Shown: positions 17,887 to 27,294 of the stretch, piece after piece
Position numbering within the stretch: the stretch's first letter is position 1
How the letters are laid out: each line of letters starts with the position of its first letter
Assembly (NCBI RefSeq): GCF_038007465.1
Contig: NZ_JBBOXF010000001.1
Span: 1,677,001-1,741,000 of the forward strand
Reading direction: 5' to 3'
Source of the DNA: Sporosarcina sp. FSL K6-1508
GTDB lineage: Bacteria > Bacillota > Bacilli > Bacillales_A > Planococcaceae
DNA: 64,000 nt
Notes under the pieces: generated by a model
Database searches by the model: none
Told to the model about the DNA's origin: nothing
What the model saw: only the letters and a program-made list of their open reading frames with translations
Translations under genes and position numbers: made by a program

Positions 17887-18157
17887 TTGCAGGAAATTGT
17901 GAATAACTTGCGAGAGAAGGCAACAGGCGCTTGAAAAGTTGGGAGTCCATAAGACGCGGATTATGCAGTGTGGAAGAATTGCATCACAACACTCTTTGTT
18001 GCAATGCCACGTTTGTTCCCGGTTTAATTAAGAAATATTGATACAGAATAAATGAAACCTTTTCAATAGTCATACGGTATATACTACTGTAGCAAAAAGT
18101 TTCAACACGCTGTTGTAAAGGGTAAATGAAGGTAAATAACTAGTTAGGGGCGATGAC
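17887..18157. other. Intergenic region between the intron and lemA
   Basis: No gene is supported here. The first part is the 3' exon side of the intron insertion; the last 100 bp precede lemA and contain a GGGGCGATGAC ribosome site. An imperfect pairing between GTTGCAATGCC-like and GAATTGCATC-like stretches is visible near 17975-18010 but is not convincing. Confidence 0.4.
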
Positions 18158-18736
18158 ATGAAAAAGATTTTAGGACCGATTGCGGTAATCGTAATCATAC
18201 TTGCAGTTTTGGCTATGATATTAGTTCCGAGTTACAATAAATTTGTGAATCTTGAAGAAGATGTGGATCAGGCCTATGCGCAAGTTGAAAACCAACTACA
18301 AAGAAGACTGGATTTAATTCCGAACTTGGTAAGTACGGTAAAAGGTTTCGCAAGTCATGAAAAAGAGATTATCAGTGACATTGCGGATTCTCGTGCAAGA
18401 CTTGCAGGAGCAGCCGGACCGGAAGAACAAGCAGCAGCGAATACTGAATTGTCCGGAGCACTCAGCCGCCTTCTCGTAGTGGTCGAAAATTATCCTGATT
18501 TAAAAGCAAATGAAAATTTCACTAAATTAATGGATGAACTTGCTGGAACTGAAAATCGTTTAGGTGTTGCACGTAAAGATTACAATGATGAAGTAGCTAA
18601 ATTCAATAGACAAGTGAAAAGATTTCCTGGAAAAATCGTAGCCTCTATTTTTGGCTATGACGAAAAAGAATATTTTAAAGCCGATGCAGCTGCAAATCAA
18701 GCACCTGAAGTCGATTTTGGAGATGGCAAAGAATGA
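18158..18736 (+). CDS. lemA: LemA family protein
   Basis: This 192-residue protein has one N-terminal membrane anchor (residues 5-27) followed by the LemA helical domain with the conserved NLEEDVDQAYAQVENQLQRR and RRLDLIPNLVSTVKG blocks. LemA proteins are membrane-anchored helical bundles of uncertain function. They are often paired with TPM-domain proteins, as here: the stop overlaps the next start by ATGA. The start has GGGGCGATGAC upstream. Confidence 0.92.
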   Translation: MKKILGPIAVIVIILAVLAMILVPSYNKFVNLEEDVDQAYAQVENQLQRRLDLIPNLVSTVKGFASHEKEIISDIADSRARLAGAAGPEEQAAANTELSGALSRLLVVVENYPDLKANENFTKLMDELAGTENRLGVARKDYNDEVAKFNRQVKRFPGKIVASIFGYDEKEYFKADAAANQAPEVDFGDGKE

Positions 18737-19566
18737 TTCGAAAAGCTGTCTGCTTCCTTGCGATGACATGTTTGATTTTCTTCATGTCATTTAATGGAAT
18801 GGCGTTTGCGGCTGACGTCCCCGCTCCGACTGGAAGCAGTATCTATGTCCAAGACTTTTCAAATATCCTAAGCCCTGAACAAAAGGGAGAGCTTACGCGG
18901 TACGGAATGCAACTGGATGATGCCACAACAGCTCAACTTGCTGTGCTAATTATGCCTACGATTGGTGATGAAGCGGTTGAAGAATTTGCTGTAAAAGCAT
19001 TGCGGGAATATGGGTTAGGAACAAAGGAAGCGGATAACGGCGCATTGCTTGTTGTGACAACTGAAAAGGTTGAGGGGAAAGAAGGCTCGCGAAAGATCTT
19101 TCTTACAACGGGCTATGGGTTAGAAGGGGCTCTCCCAGATGGTAAAGTGGGGAGCATCATTGATAATCTGGCGATTCCCTACTTAAAACAAGAAAGACCT
19201 GACATGGCTATTATGGAAACATATAAGGCGTTTTACAACGAGATCGCGGCTGAATATAACTGGGATGGTGAAGTCGCACCAATTCAGATGCCCGACTCCC
19301 AAAAAAATAACTCTGAATTCGGAATACCTTTTCCGGTTCTCATATTCATCGCAATTTATATAATCTTCCGCGTGATGGGTAAAGGGGGCCGTGGCGGAGG
19401 CGGAGGCTCAGGTGGAAGGCGGCGCGGCGGACCAATCTTCTTCCCCGGTTCCTTTGGTGGCGGAAGCGGTGGATTCGGTGGTGGCGGATTTGGCGGCGGA
19501 GGCGGCGGTTTCCGAGGTGGCGGTGGCGGTTCCGGTGGTGGAGGCGGAGCAGGCCGAAGCTGGTAA
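18733..19566 (+). CDS. TPM-domain membrane protein with glycine-rich tail (YgcG-like)
   Basis: The 277-residue protein starts with a signal peptide (about residues 1-26, ending MAFA-AD). An extracellular TPM domain follows (residues about 38-165, beginning YVQDFSNILSPEQK), then one transmembrane segment (about 195-215) and a Gly/Ser tail of about 60 residues ending in GRSW. TPM (TLP18.3/Psb32/MOLO-1) domains are implicated in phosphatase or photosystem-repair roles elsewhere; here the function is unknown. ATGA coupling to lemA points to a joint membrane complex. Confidence 0.9.
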   Translation: MIRKAVCFLAMTCLIFFMSFNGMAFAADVPAPTGSSIYVQDFSNILSPEQKGELTRYGMQLDDATTAQLAVLIMPTIGDEAVEEFAVKALREYGLGTKEADNGALLVVTTEKVEGKEGSRKIFLTTGYGLEGALPDGKVGSIIDNLAIPYLKQERPDMAIMETYKAFYNEIAAEYNWDGEVAPIQMPDSQKNNSEFGIPFPVLIFIAIYIIFRVMGKGGRGGGGGSGGRRRGGPIFFPGSFGGGSGGFGGGGFGGGGGGFRGGGGGSGGGGGAGRSW

Positions 19567-19576
19567 CGCTAAAATA

Positions 19577-19625
19577 ATAACGGGCGGCAGATACAGGCAA
19601 CATCCTGTGCATGCCGCCCGTTATT
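19577..19625 (+). terminator. Terminator after the lemA-TPM operon
   Basis: AATAACGGGCGGCA pairs with TGCCGCCCGTTATT around a loop of about 21 bases. The T tract is weak (TTATTCATTT), and the symmetric arms suggest it can act in both directions. Confidence 0.7.
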
Positions 19626-19668
19626 CATTTATACTGAAATCATACTAAAAGTTGAGAGGTGCATTTGG

Positions 19669-19896
19669 GTGCATGTAACATTTTATACAAAGCCGGGTTG
19701 TCATCTTTGTGATGAAGCGGAATCAATGATGAAACTTGTTCAAGAGGATTTTCCGCTTACATGGACTAAAGTGGATATAGAAACAGATGATGAAAGTCAT
19801 GAAAAATATATGTTAATGATTCCTGTCATCGAAAAAGATAATACAGTATTGCTTTACGGCTCAATTGGCTATGTAGACATCCTCGCTTTATTCTGA
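19669..19896 (+). CDS. Glutaredoxin-family protein
   Basis: This 75-residue thioredoxin-fold protein has a CHLC redox motif in TKPGCHLCDEAE near the N terminus and the conserved cis-proline in MIPVI, matching the short glutaredoxin-like (DUF836) family. The start is GTG with GAGAGG nine bases upstream. It probably takes part in thiol-disulfide exchange; the partner is unknown. It lies just before cggR. Confidence 0.85.
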   Translation: MHVTFYTKPGCHLCDEAESMMKLVQEDFPLTWTKVDIETDDESHEKYMLMIPVIEKDNTVLLYGSIGYVDILALF

Positions 19897-19960
19897 AAAT
19901 TAGTCTGTTTTGGTTGAAAAGCTGAATGGAAAAGCATATACTGAAGTAAGAAATATTTTT

Positions 19961-20008
19961 TTGCTTTAGGTGGGACGTTTTACATTATAGTGGGACGATA
20001 TTTGTCCC
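19961..20008 (+). promoter_or_regulatory. CggR operator and promoter of the glycolytic operon
   Basis: TGGGAC occurs at 19971 and 19991, exactly 20 bp apart, the spacing of the B. subtilis CggR operator (CGGGAC-N14-CGGGAC); an inverted GTCCC follows at 20004. A candidate -35 TTGCTT (19961) with CATTAT 16 bp later overlaps the operator. CggR bound here would block transcription until fructose-1,6-bisphosphate accumulates. Confidence 0.8.
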
Positions 20009-20030
20009 TTTCAGTTGAGGGGGGCAACCA

Positions 20031-21065
20031 TTGGACGATTTGATGGAGGCACAAAGGAAGCTCGTTCCAGAAATGATGGAGTTAATGCAACAAAGATATC
20101 GAATATTAAAGTTTGTAAAAATGGCTGGTCCGATTGGGAGACGTCCACTTGGTCAGATGGCTGGTTTATCAGAGCGAGAAACTCGAACGGTGATGGATTT
20201 GCTGCGAGGACAGAACCTTATCCAAATTGCGAAAGACGGCGCTTCAATTACCACTGAAGGGCTAACTGTCTTACTTGCACTTGAGCCTTCAATGGAAGAC
20301 TGGTCAGGCCGCGCGTCGATTGCCAAGAAGCTGAGTGAGTCTCTAGGAATTCAATCAGTCAAAGTTGTTGCAGGTAACTGTGATACCGATACAATTTCAA
20401 AAAGTTTGCTCGCCATGGAAGCAGCTAAACAATTCTCCACTAAAATTGGCGAAGGTAAAATAGTCGCCGTCACTGGTGGAAGTACAATCGCATCGATACC
20501 GCTTCATATCGAAAAATTTAACGATGCGAATAACTTATTGTTTATCGCCGCTAGAGGCGGTGTTGGTGACGATATTGGATTGCAGGCAAATGTCATTGCA
20601 GCTTCATTCGCCGCAGCATGTGGTGGTACGTACAGTACATTTTATTATCCCGAGTCATTAAGTGAAGAAGCGCATGAAGCGTTTCGAAAAGAACCATCTG
20701 TTTTGAAAATGCTTCAACTTTACGAAACGACAGACTGTGTCCTTCATGGAATTGGCGACGCACAAACGATGGCCGTCTTACGTAACTCATCGCCAGAAGA
20801 GCAACATATGATTCAAAATAATGGGGCTAAAGGCGAAGCATTCGGTTACTATTTCGACTCCGAGGGGAATGTCGTTCATAGGTTACGGACTGTCGGAGTT
20901 CAGACTGGCCATCTTGAGAAGATTCCACTCATCATTTCGGTTGCGGGTGGAAGCAGTAAAGCCGAAGCTATCTTGGCCTATATGGCAAGTGCGCCGAAAC
21001 AGACGATTTTAATAACGGACGAAGGTGCAGCAACTGAAATGCTGAAAATACTCGTTAATAAATAA
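20031..21065 (+). CDS. cggR: Central glycolytic genes regulator CggR (SorC family)
   Basis: CggR represses the gap-pgk-tpiA-gpmI-eno operon and is released by fructose-1,6-bisphosphate. The 344-residue protein has an N-terminal winged helix-turn-helix (residues about 30-85, GPIGRRPLGQMAGLSERETRTVMDLL) and a C-terminal SorC sugar-phosphate-binding domain (about 95-340, including TGGSTIAS). The start is TTG behind GAGGGGGG and matches the N-terminal alignment with B. subtilis CggR. The operator lies 35-60 bp upstream. Confidence 0.96.
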   Translation: MDDLMEAQRKLVPEMMELMQQRYRILKFVKMAGPIGRRPLGQMAGLSERETRTVMDLLRGQNLIQIAKDGASITTEGLTVLLALEPSMEDWSGRASIAKKLSESLGIQSVKVVAGNCDTDTISKSLLAMEAAKQFSTKIGEGKIVAVTGGSTIASIPLHIEKFNDANNLLFIAARGGVGDDIGLQANVIAASFAAACGGTYSTFYYPESLSEEAHEAFRKEPSVLKMLQLYETTDCVLHGIGDAQTMAVLRNSSPEEQHMIQNNGAKGEAFGYYFDSEGNVVHRLRTVGVQTGHLEKIPLIISVAGGSSKAEAILAYMASAPKQTILITDEGAATEMLKILVNK

Positions 21066-21146
21066 GTATTTAAATGACTAACGCAGACTGTTTCGGGGAA
21101 TAAGTTTAGATGAGCATTGTATAGGTGTGAGAAAGTATCTAACGTG

Positions 21147-21175
21147 GAACAGCAGCTAGTCGCCATTCGCTGTTC
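21147..21175 (+). promoter_or_regulatory. Hairpin in the cggR-gap intergenic leader
   Basis: GAACAGC pairs with GCTGTTC around a 15-base loop, about 35 bp ahead of gap and without a T run. In B. subtilis the cggR-gapA mRNA is cut near this position and a 5' hairpin stabilises the gapA message. A similar role is inferred. Confidence 0.5.
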
Positions 21176-21210
21176 TTACTAAAAATAAAAACTAATTGGA
21201 GGAATTTATT

Positions 21211-22218
21211 ATGACTTTGAAAATTGCAATTAACGGATTTGGACGGATTGGACGTAAGGTATTCCGCGAAGCTTTGAAACAAGAGGATATTGAAATCGTG
21301 GCGGTAAACGATTTAACGGATGCGGCAATGCTTGCACATCTTTTGAAGTATGACTCTGTACATGGTGTATTTGACGCAGAAGTCAGTTCGGATAATGACA
21401 CGCTTATTGTCGATGGCAAAAAAGTGAGAGTATATGCAGAAAAAGATCCAGCAGCGCTACCATGGGGCAAACTTGGGGTTGACGTTGTCGTCGAGTCGAC
21501 AGGCGTATTTGCTGACAGAGCTGGATTGAGCAAACACCTTGAAGCGGGTGCGAAAAAAGTTATCTTGTCATCACCGGCAAAAGGCGATGTCACGACACTT
21601 GTAATGGGAGTTAACCACGAATCATACGATCCGGCAACTGATAACATCGTATCGAATGCATCATGTACGACAAATTGTCTTGCGCCTGTTGTAAAAGTAC
21701 TTCACGATCAATTCGGCGTAAAACGCGGTCTAATGACAACAATTCACTCGTACACAAATGACCAACGCATCTTGGATTTACCGCATTCGGATTACAGACG
21801 TGCTCGTGCAGCTGCAGAAAACATGATTCCAACTACGACTGGCGCAGCTTCAGCTGTAACGAAAGTTATTCCTGAACTGAAAGGCAAACTTGACGGTATG
21901 GCTGTCCGCGTTCCAACACCAAACGTTTCACTTGTTGACTTTGTCGCTGAACTTGAGAAAGATGTGACAATTGCTGATGTGAACAATGCATTGAAAAACG
22001 CGGCTGAAAATGAGCTAAAAGGGTTCTTAGCTTATAATGAACTACCACTCGTATCGAAAGATTACAACGGAAATACTTCATCTTCTACTGTAGATGGCCT
22101 TTCAACAATGGTCCTTGAAAACAACATGGTGAAAGTAATTTCTTGGTATGACAATGAATCAGCTTACTCTGCACGTTGTATTGATTTGGCACTTTACATG
22201 TACCGTACAGGCTTGTAA
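21211..22218 (+). CDS. gap: Glyceraldehyde-3-phosphate dehydrogenase, NAD-dependent
   Basis: This enzyme oxidises glyceraldehyde-3-phosphate to 1,3-bisphosphoglycerate with NAD+. The Rossmann motif INGFGRIGR lies at the N terminus, and the catalytic cysteine is Cys152 in SNASCTTNCLAP. The ATG has a perfect GGAGG upstream; the in-frame ATG five codons earlier overlaps that site and was rejected. The 335-residue length is normal. It is first of the glycolytic enzymes after cggR and is followed by an internal terminator-like hairpin. Confidence 0.98.
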   Translation: MTLKIAINGFGRIGRKVFREALKQEDIEIVAVNDLTDAAMLAHLLKYDSVHGVFDAEVSSDNDTLIVDGKKVRVYAEKDPAALPWGKLGVDVVVESTGVFADRAGLSKHLEAGAKKVILSSPAKGDVTTLVMGVNHESYDPATDNIVSNASCTTNCLAPVVKVLHDQFGVKRGLMTTIHSYTNDQRILDLPHSDYRRARAAAENMIPTTTGAASAVTKVIPELKGKLDGMAVRVPTPNVSLVDFVAELEKDVTIADVNNALKNAAENELKGFLAYNELPLVSKDYNGNTSSSTVDGLSTMVLENNMVKVISWYDNESAYSARCIDLALYMYRTGL

Positions 22219-22270
22219 ATAGTTAAATATAGCCATAAACGACAAGACCCCTTATAATAAAGTTGGGTAA

Positions 22271-22304
22271 GAGGAGCGGGGATACCCCGTTCCTCATTTT
22301 TTTT
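22271..22304 (+). terminator. Terminator-like hairpin between gap and pgk
   Basis: GAGGAGCGGGG pairs with CCCCGTTCCTC around ATA, followed by T8. It should stop part of the transcripts after gap and so lower pgk-eno expression relative to gap. I see no strong promoter between it and pgk. Confidence 0.85.
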
Positions 22305-22329
22305 AATATACATGGAGGTGGGCATTTTC

Positions 22330-23514
22330 ATGGTGTCGAAAAAGACGATGAAGGATATGCAGCTTGAAGGGAAACGGGTTTTTTGCCGGGTGGATTTCAA
22401 TGTGCCAATGGAAGATGGAAACGTAACGGATGATACGAGAATCCGTGCAGCAATCCCGACCATCAATTATATGGTTGAACAAGGCGCGAAAGTTATTCTA
22501 GCAAGTCATTTAGGGCGTCCGAAAGGCGAAGTAAATGAAGAGATGCGGCTGACTGCTGCAGGGGAAAAACTTGCGGAATTGATTGGTAAACCGGTAACAA
22601 AGCTCGATTCATCCATTGGAGAAGATGTGGAGAAAACCATTTCGACAATGAAAAACGGCGATATCATTCTTCTTGAAAATGTCAGATTTCATGCTGGAGA
22701 AGAAAAGAACGACGCAGTGTTAGCAAAACAATTTGCAGCGCTTGCTGATCTTTTCGTCAATGACGCATTTGGCGCTGCGCACCGAGCGCATGCTTCTACT
22801 GCAGGCATTGCAGAACATATCCCGGCTGTATCAGGCCTCTTGCTTGAAAAAGAATTGGACATTCTCGGCAAGGCATTATCAGAACCGGATCGTCCGTTTA
22901 CAGCGATTATCGGCGGGGCTAAAGTGAAAGACAAAATTGGCGTCATCGATCATCTTCTGGACATAGTGGATAACTTGATTATCGGCGGCGGATTATCGTA
23001 TACATTTGCCAAAGCACAAGGCCATGAAATAGGAGACTCGCTTCTTGAGGAAGATAAAATCGACCTAGCGAAATCATTTATTGAAAAAGCCAAAGATAAA
23101 GGCGTTAATTTGTATTTACCAATCGACGTTGTCATAGCTGATTCGTTTTCAAACGATGCAGAGACAAAGAACGTGGATATCGATTCCATACCAGAAGGTT
23201 GGATGGGTCTTGATATTGGACCGAAAACAGCTGAACTTTACGCAGACGTTATTAAAGAGTCGAAATTAATTATTTGGAATGGACCAATGGGTGTGTTTGA
23301 AATGGAGCCTTTCGCTGGAGGAACACAACGAGTTGCAAAAGCAATGGCTGAAACAACAGCCTATACGGTCATTGGCGGAGGCGATTCAGCCGCTGCTGTC
23401 GAGAAGTTTGGTGTAGCAGACAAAATGGATCACATTTCCACTGGTGGAGGGGCTTCTCTTGAATTCATGGAGGGCAAAGACTTACCGGGAGTCACTGCAC
23501 TGAACGATAATTGA
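22330..23514 (+). CDS. pgk: Phosphoglycerate kinase
   Basis: Pgk transfers phosphate from 1,3-bisphosphoglycerate to ADP. The N-terminal block RVDFNVPMEDG, the substrate-binding SHLGRPKG, and the C-terminal GGGDSAAAVEKFG and STGGGASLE nucleotide-binding loops are all present. The start is placed at the ATG behind GGAGGTGGG; an in-frame ATG six codons upstream would overlap that site. The protein has 394 residues. The gene lies 15 bp ahead of tpiA. Confidence 0.98.
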   Translation: MVSKKTMKDMQLEGKRVFCRVDFNVPMEDGNVTDDTRIRAAIPTINYMVEQGAKVILASHLGRPKGEVNEEMRLTAAGEKLAELIGKPVTKLDSSIGEDVEKTISTMKNGDIILLENVRFHAGEEKNDAVLAKQFAALADLFVNDAFGAAHRAHASTAGIAEHIPAVSGLLLEKELDILGKALSEPDRPFTAIIGGAKVKDKIGVIDHLLDIVDNLIIGGGLSYTFAKAQGHEIGDSLLEEDKIDLAKSFIEKAKDKGVNLYLPIDVVIADSFSNDAETKNVDIDSIPEGWMGLDIGPKTAELYADVIKESKLIIWNGPMGVFEMEPFAGGTQRVAKAMAETTAYTVIGGGDSAAAVEKFGVADKMDHISTGGGASLEFMEGKDLPGVTALNDN

Positions 23515-23529
23515 TTGGAGGGAAACATT

Positions 23530-24291
23530 TTGCGAAAACGAATAATTGCAGGTAACTGGAAAATGTACAAGTCTCTTGAAGAAGCAAAAAGTTTTGCGAA
23601 TGAAGTGAAAGACAAGGTACCGTTCACAGAAAGAGTGGAAGCGGTCATTTGTCCACCAGCTCTATACCTCTCAGAACTTGTACAGGTAACGAAAGGCTCG
23701 GCTTTAGGGATCGGTGCACAAACCATGCACGATGCAAAGGAAGGCGCTTTTACGGGTGAAATCAGCCCGGCGATGCTCGTTGGAATTGGCGCTGGCTATG
23801 TTGTCCTAGGACATTCAGAACGCCGCCAATACTTTAATGAAACAGATGCATCCGTTAACAAAAAAGTCCACGCTGCATTCGAATACCAATTAACGCCAAT
23901 CGTCTGTGTGGGAGAATCCCTTGAAGATCGGGAAAGTGGTAAAACAGTCGACTTAGTAGCAGGGCAAGTGAAAAAAGCATTTGAAGGCATCAGCCCTGAA
24001 TTAGCAGCAAAAGCAGTAATTGCATATGAACCAATCTGGGCTATTGGCACAGGGAAAACGGCAACTGCGCAAGATGCGAATGAAGTATGTGGTGCAATCC
24101 GCACAACAATCGGCGAACTGTACACTGAAAACGTGGCAGACGAAATTCGCATTCAGTACGGCGGCAGTGTCAAACCAGATAATATTGAAGAACTTCTCAC
24201 AATGGAACACATCGACGGCGCGCTTGTCGGCGGCGCAAGTCTAGAACCTGCATCATTTTTGAAATTGATAGAGGCTGGAGCACATGAGTAA
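23530..24291 (+). CDS. tpiA: Triose-phosphate isomerase
   Basis: TpiA interconverts dihydroxyacetone phosphate and glyceraldehyde-3-phosphate. GNWKMYK carries the catalytic lysine near the N terminus, LGHSERR the histidine, YEPIWAIGTGKTA the glutamate, and GGSVKPDN the phosphate loop. The start is TTG with GGAGGG seven bases upstream, giving MRKRIIAGNWK and 253 residues. The last eight bases overlap the gpmI start, so translation is coupled. Confidence 0.98.
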   Translation: MRKRIIAGNWKMYKSLEEAKSFANEVKDKVPFTERVEAVICPPALYLSELVQVTKGSALGIGAQTMHDAKEGAFTGEISPAMLVGIGAGYVVLGHSERRQYFNETDASVNKKVHAAFEYQLTPIVCVGESLEDRESGKTVDLVAGQVKKAFEGISPELAAKAVIAYEPIWAIGTGKTATAQDANEVCGAIRTTIGELYTENVADEIRIQYGGSVKPDNIEELLTMEHIDGALVGGASLEPASFLKLIEAGAHE

Positions 24292-25810
24292 AAGCCCAGT
24301 AGCGCTTATCATTCTGGATGGTTTCGGTCTCCGGGATGATCAGCTCGGCAATGCCGTCGCACAGGCAAATAAACCGAATTTCGATCTTCTATGGAACAAC
24401 TTCCCGCATTCAACGCTGACAGCATGCGGGGAAGCGGTTGGTCTTCCGGAAGGGCAGATGGGGAACTCCGAAGTGGGGCATCTGAATATCGGAGCCGGTC
24501 GTATCGTCTATCAGAATTTGACGCGTATTAATAAATCAATCAGAGAAGCGGACTTTTTCGATAATGAAACGCTATTGCGCGCAGTTGCGCATGCGAAAGA
24601 ACACGGTTCTGCACTGCATCTGATGGGTTTGCTGTCTGATGGCGGTGTACATAGCCACTATGAGCATTTATTCGCATTACTCCGTCTTGCAAAATTGAAC
24701 GGACTCGACAAAGTGTTCGTTCATGCTTTCTTGGACGGCCGCGATGTAAGTCCGCAATCGGCGCTTGATTATATCGAAAAGACTGAAGAGGTCATGCAAG
24801 AACTTGGAGTCGGTAAGTTCGCAAGCATTTCAGGACGTTATTATGCGATGGACCGCGATAAGCGCTGGGAGCGTTTAGAGAAGGTCTATGGTGCAATCGT
24901 AGAAGGCACTGCCTTGACGGCGACAACACCGACCGCAGGGGTACTTGCATCGTATAAACAAGGCATTCATGATGAATTCGTAGTGCCTTTCGTGATTGAA
25001 GAACTTGGCAAGCCTGTCGCAACGATTGAAGACGGAGATGCAGTTGTATTCTTTAATTTCCGTCCAGACCGTGCAATTCAGCTTTCACGTACCTTAACAG
25101 ACAGTACGTTTGATGAATTTGAAACAGGAACGAAAAAGTATAAGGACTTAAAATTTGTGACGTTCACACATTATAGCGATGAAATTGCTGCAGATGTTGT
25201 CTACAATAGTGAAAACTTGGAAAATACGCTCGGTGAAGTTATCGCCCGCAACGGTTTGACGCAACTTCGTATTGCAGAAACCGAGAAATACCCACATGTC
25301 ACTTTTTTCATGAGCGGCGGACGAGAAGACAAGTTCGAAGGTGAAGAACGGATCTTGATAGCCTCACCTAAAGTTGCGACGTATGACTTGCAGCCCGAAA
25401 TGAGTGCTTATCAAGTGACTGAATCACTGATCGAAGGAATTGAAGCTGACCGTTATGATGCCATCATCCTTAACTTTGCCAATCCGGATATGGTTGGACA
25501 TAGCGGAATGCTGGAACCGACGATTAAAGCGATTGAAACAGTCGATTTATGCTTAGGCAAAATTATTGATGCGCTACATGCGAAAGGCGGTTCAGCAATT
25601 GTAACAGCCGATCATGGCAATGCTGACGAAGTAACAACGCAGGATGGCGCACCGATGACGGCGCACACAACAAATCCTGTACCCGTGATTGTTACGAAGC
25701 CGGGAATTGTATTGCATGAAGGCGGTAAACTCGCGGACCTGGCACCAACAATGTTAAAATTATTACAAGTAGAACAACCGGCAGAAATGACCGGCACACC
25801 ATTATTTTAA
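24284..25810 (+). CDS. gpmI: 2,3-bisphosphoglycerate-independent phosphoglycerate mutase
   Basis: This Mn-dependent mutase of the alkaline phosphatase superfamily converts 3- to 2-phosphoglycerate. The catalytic serine is Ser62 in GQMGNSEVGH, and the C-terminal metal site appears in TADHGNADE. The protein is 508 residues, normal for the family. It overlaps tpiA by eight bases and is followed 14 bp later by eno. Confidence 0.98.
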   Translation: MSKSPVALIILDGFGLRDDQLGNAVAQANKPNFDLLWNNFPHSTLTACGEAVGLPEGQMGNSEVGHLNIGAGRIVYQNLTRINKSIREADFFDNETLLRAVAHAKEHGSALHLMGLLSDGGVHSHYEHLFALLRLAKLNGLDKVFVHAFLDGRDVSPQSALDYIEKTEEVMQELGVGKFASISGRYYAMDRDKRWERLEKVYGAIVEGTALTATTPTAGVLASYKQGIHDEFVVPFVIEELGKPVATIEDGDAVVFFNFRPDRAIQLSRTLTDSTFDEFETGTKKYKDLKFVTFTHYSDEIAADVVYNSENLENTLGEVIARNGLTQLRIAETEKYPHVTFFMSGGREDKFEGEERILIASPKVATYDLQPEMSAYQVTESLIEGIEADRYDAIILNFANPDMVGHSGMLEPTIKAIETVDLCLGKIIDALHAKGGSAIVTADHGNADEVTTQDGAPMTAHTTNPVPVIVTKPGIVLHEGGKLADLAPTMLKLLQVEQPAEMTGTPLF

Positions 25811-25824
25811 AAGGGGAGAATGAC

Positions 25825-27120
25825 ATGCCAATCATTACACTTATCCAAGCTAGAGAAGTACTTGATTCACGTGGAAATCCAACAGTAGAAGTTGAAGTAT
25901 TTACAGAAAGTGGTGCATTTGGCCGGGCAATCGTTCCATCTGGCGCTTCGACAGGTGAATACGAAGCAGTTGAATTACGTGATGGCGACCAAGATCGCTA
26001 CTTCGGCAAGGGTGTCCTTCAAGCGGTTGACCATGTCAATGAAGTTATTTCAGAGGAATTGGAAGATGCGTATTCAGTTCTTGATCAAGTGACGATAGAC
26101 AAAGCATTGATTGAGCTAGATGGCACTTCTAACAAAGGAAAATTGGGTGCAAATGCAATCCTTGGCGTTTCAATAGCTGTTGCACATGCAGCTGCTGATT
26201 ATCTTGACATCCCCCTTTATCAATATCTAGGTGGCATTAACGCAAAACAATTACCGGTACCAATGATGAATATTCTAAACGGCGGCGAGCACGCGGATAA
26301 CAACGTTGATATTCAAGAGTTCATGGTAATGCCAGTCGGTGCTGACTCATTCCACGAAGGCCTGCGCATGGGTGCAGAAATTTTCCATAGCTTGAAGTCT
26401 GTTCTACAGGCAAAAGGCTTAAATACATCAGTGGGTGATGAAGGCGGATTCGCTCCGAACTTAGCTTCTAACGAAGAAGCGCTGTCCATTATCCTAGAAG
26501 CAATCGAGAAAGCGGGCTACACACCAGGTGAGGAAGTTCTTCTTGCAATGGACGTTGCATCATCTGAGTTTTTCAATAAAGAAGATGGCACGTACAATCT
26601 TGCTGGAGAAGGCATCGTGAAAACTTCCGCTGAAATGGTAGACTGGTACGAGGAACTTTGCAATAAATACCCAATCATCTCAATTGAAGATGGTTTGGAT
26701 GAAAACGACTGGGCGGGTCATAAGCTGTTGACCGACCGCTTAGGTAAAAAAATCCAACTTGTCGGAGATGACTTGTTCGTAACGAACACAGAAAAACTGG
26801 CACGCGGCATTGAAGAAGGTATTGGGAACTCAATCCTTATCAAAGTGAACCAAATCGGTACATTGACGGAAACGTTTGATGCGATTGAAATGGCGAAACG
26901 CGCTGGCTATACGGCAGTTATTTCTCACCGTTCGGGTGAATCAGAAGATACGACAATTGCTGATATCGCAGTGGCAACAAACGCTGGACAAATTAAAACG
27001 GGGGCACCTTCTCGTACGGACCGTGTTGCAAAATACAACCAATTGCTCCGTATCGAAGATCAGCTTGACGACACTGCTGAGTACCTTGGCGTTAAGACGT
27101 TTTATAACTTGAAAAAATAA
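25825..27120 (+). CDS. eno: Enolase
   Basis: Enolase dehydrates 2-phosphoglycerate to phosphoenolpyruvate and is also an RNA degradosome partner in Bacillus. The 431-residue protein shows IQAREVLDSRGNPTVEVEV at the N terminus, the catalytic loop SGASTGEYEAVELRD, metal ligands in SIEDGLDE and GDDLFVTN, and SHRSGESEDT near the C terminus. AAGGGGAG precedes the ATG. It is the last gene of the glycolytic operon and is followed by a compact terminator. Confidence 0.98.
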   Translation: MPIITLIQAREVLDSRGNPTVEVEVFTESGAFGRAIVPSGASTGEYEAVELRDGDQDRYFGKGVLQAVDHVNEVISEELEDAYSVLDQVTIDKALIELDGTSNKGKLGANAILGVSIAVAHAAADYLDIPLYQYLGGINAKQLPVPMMNILNGGEHADNNVDIQEFMVMPVGADSFHEGLRMGAEIFHSLKSVLQAKGLNTSVGDEGGFAPNLASNEEALSIILEAIEKAGYTPGEEVLLAMDVASSEFFNKEDGTYNLAGEGIVKTSAEMVDWYEELCNKYPIISIEDGLDENDWAGHKLLTDRLGKKIQLVGDDLFVTNTEKLARGIEEGIGNSILIKVNQIGTLTETFDAIEMAKRAGYTAVISHRSGESEDTTIADIAVATNAGQIKTGAPSRTDRVAKYNQLLRIEDQLDDTAEYLGVKTFYNLKK

Positions 27121-27129
27121 TGGTCAATA

Positions 27130-27152
27130 AAACCCGCTTCGGCGGGTTTTTC
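27130..27152 (+). terminator. Terminator after eno
   Basis: AAACCCGC pairs with GCGGGTTT around a TTCG tetraloop, followed by a T-rich tail. It closes the cggR-eno operon. Confidence 0.9.
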
Positions 27153-27227
27153 TCTGGGATTTGAGCGATCGGATGGAAACTCCCAATGTTTCTATGTCGA
27201 CTTCTGTCTTAAAATTAGAACAATAGG

Positions 27228-27256
27228 TTGTAACGACAGTCTGACTTTGGTAAAAT
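27228..27256 (+). promoter_or_regulatory. Promoter of secG
   Basis: TTGTAA and TAAAAT are separated by 17 bp, 39 bp ahead of the secG ATG. Confidence 0.6.
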
Positions 27257-27294
27257 AGAACTGTTGTGAAGTTCGAATCGGGAGGTGGAACAAA

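Noticed and set aside
19346..19648. ORFs on both strands over the glycine-rich tail of the TPM protein
   Set aside because: GC-rich Gly repeats create long open frames by chance; the TPM frame has the signal peptide and domain.
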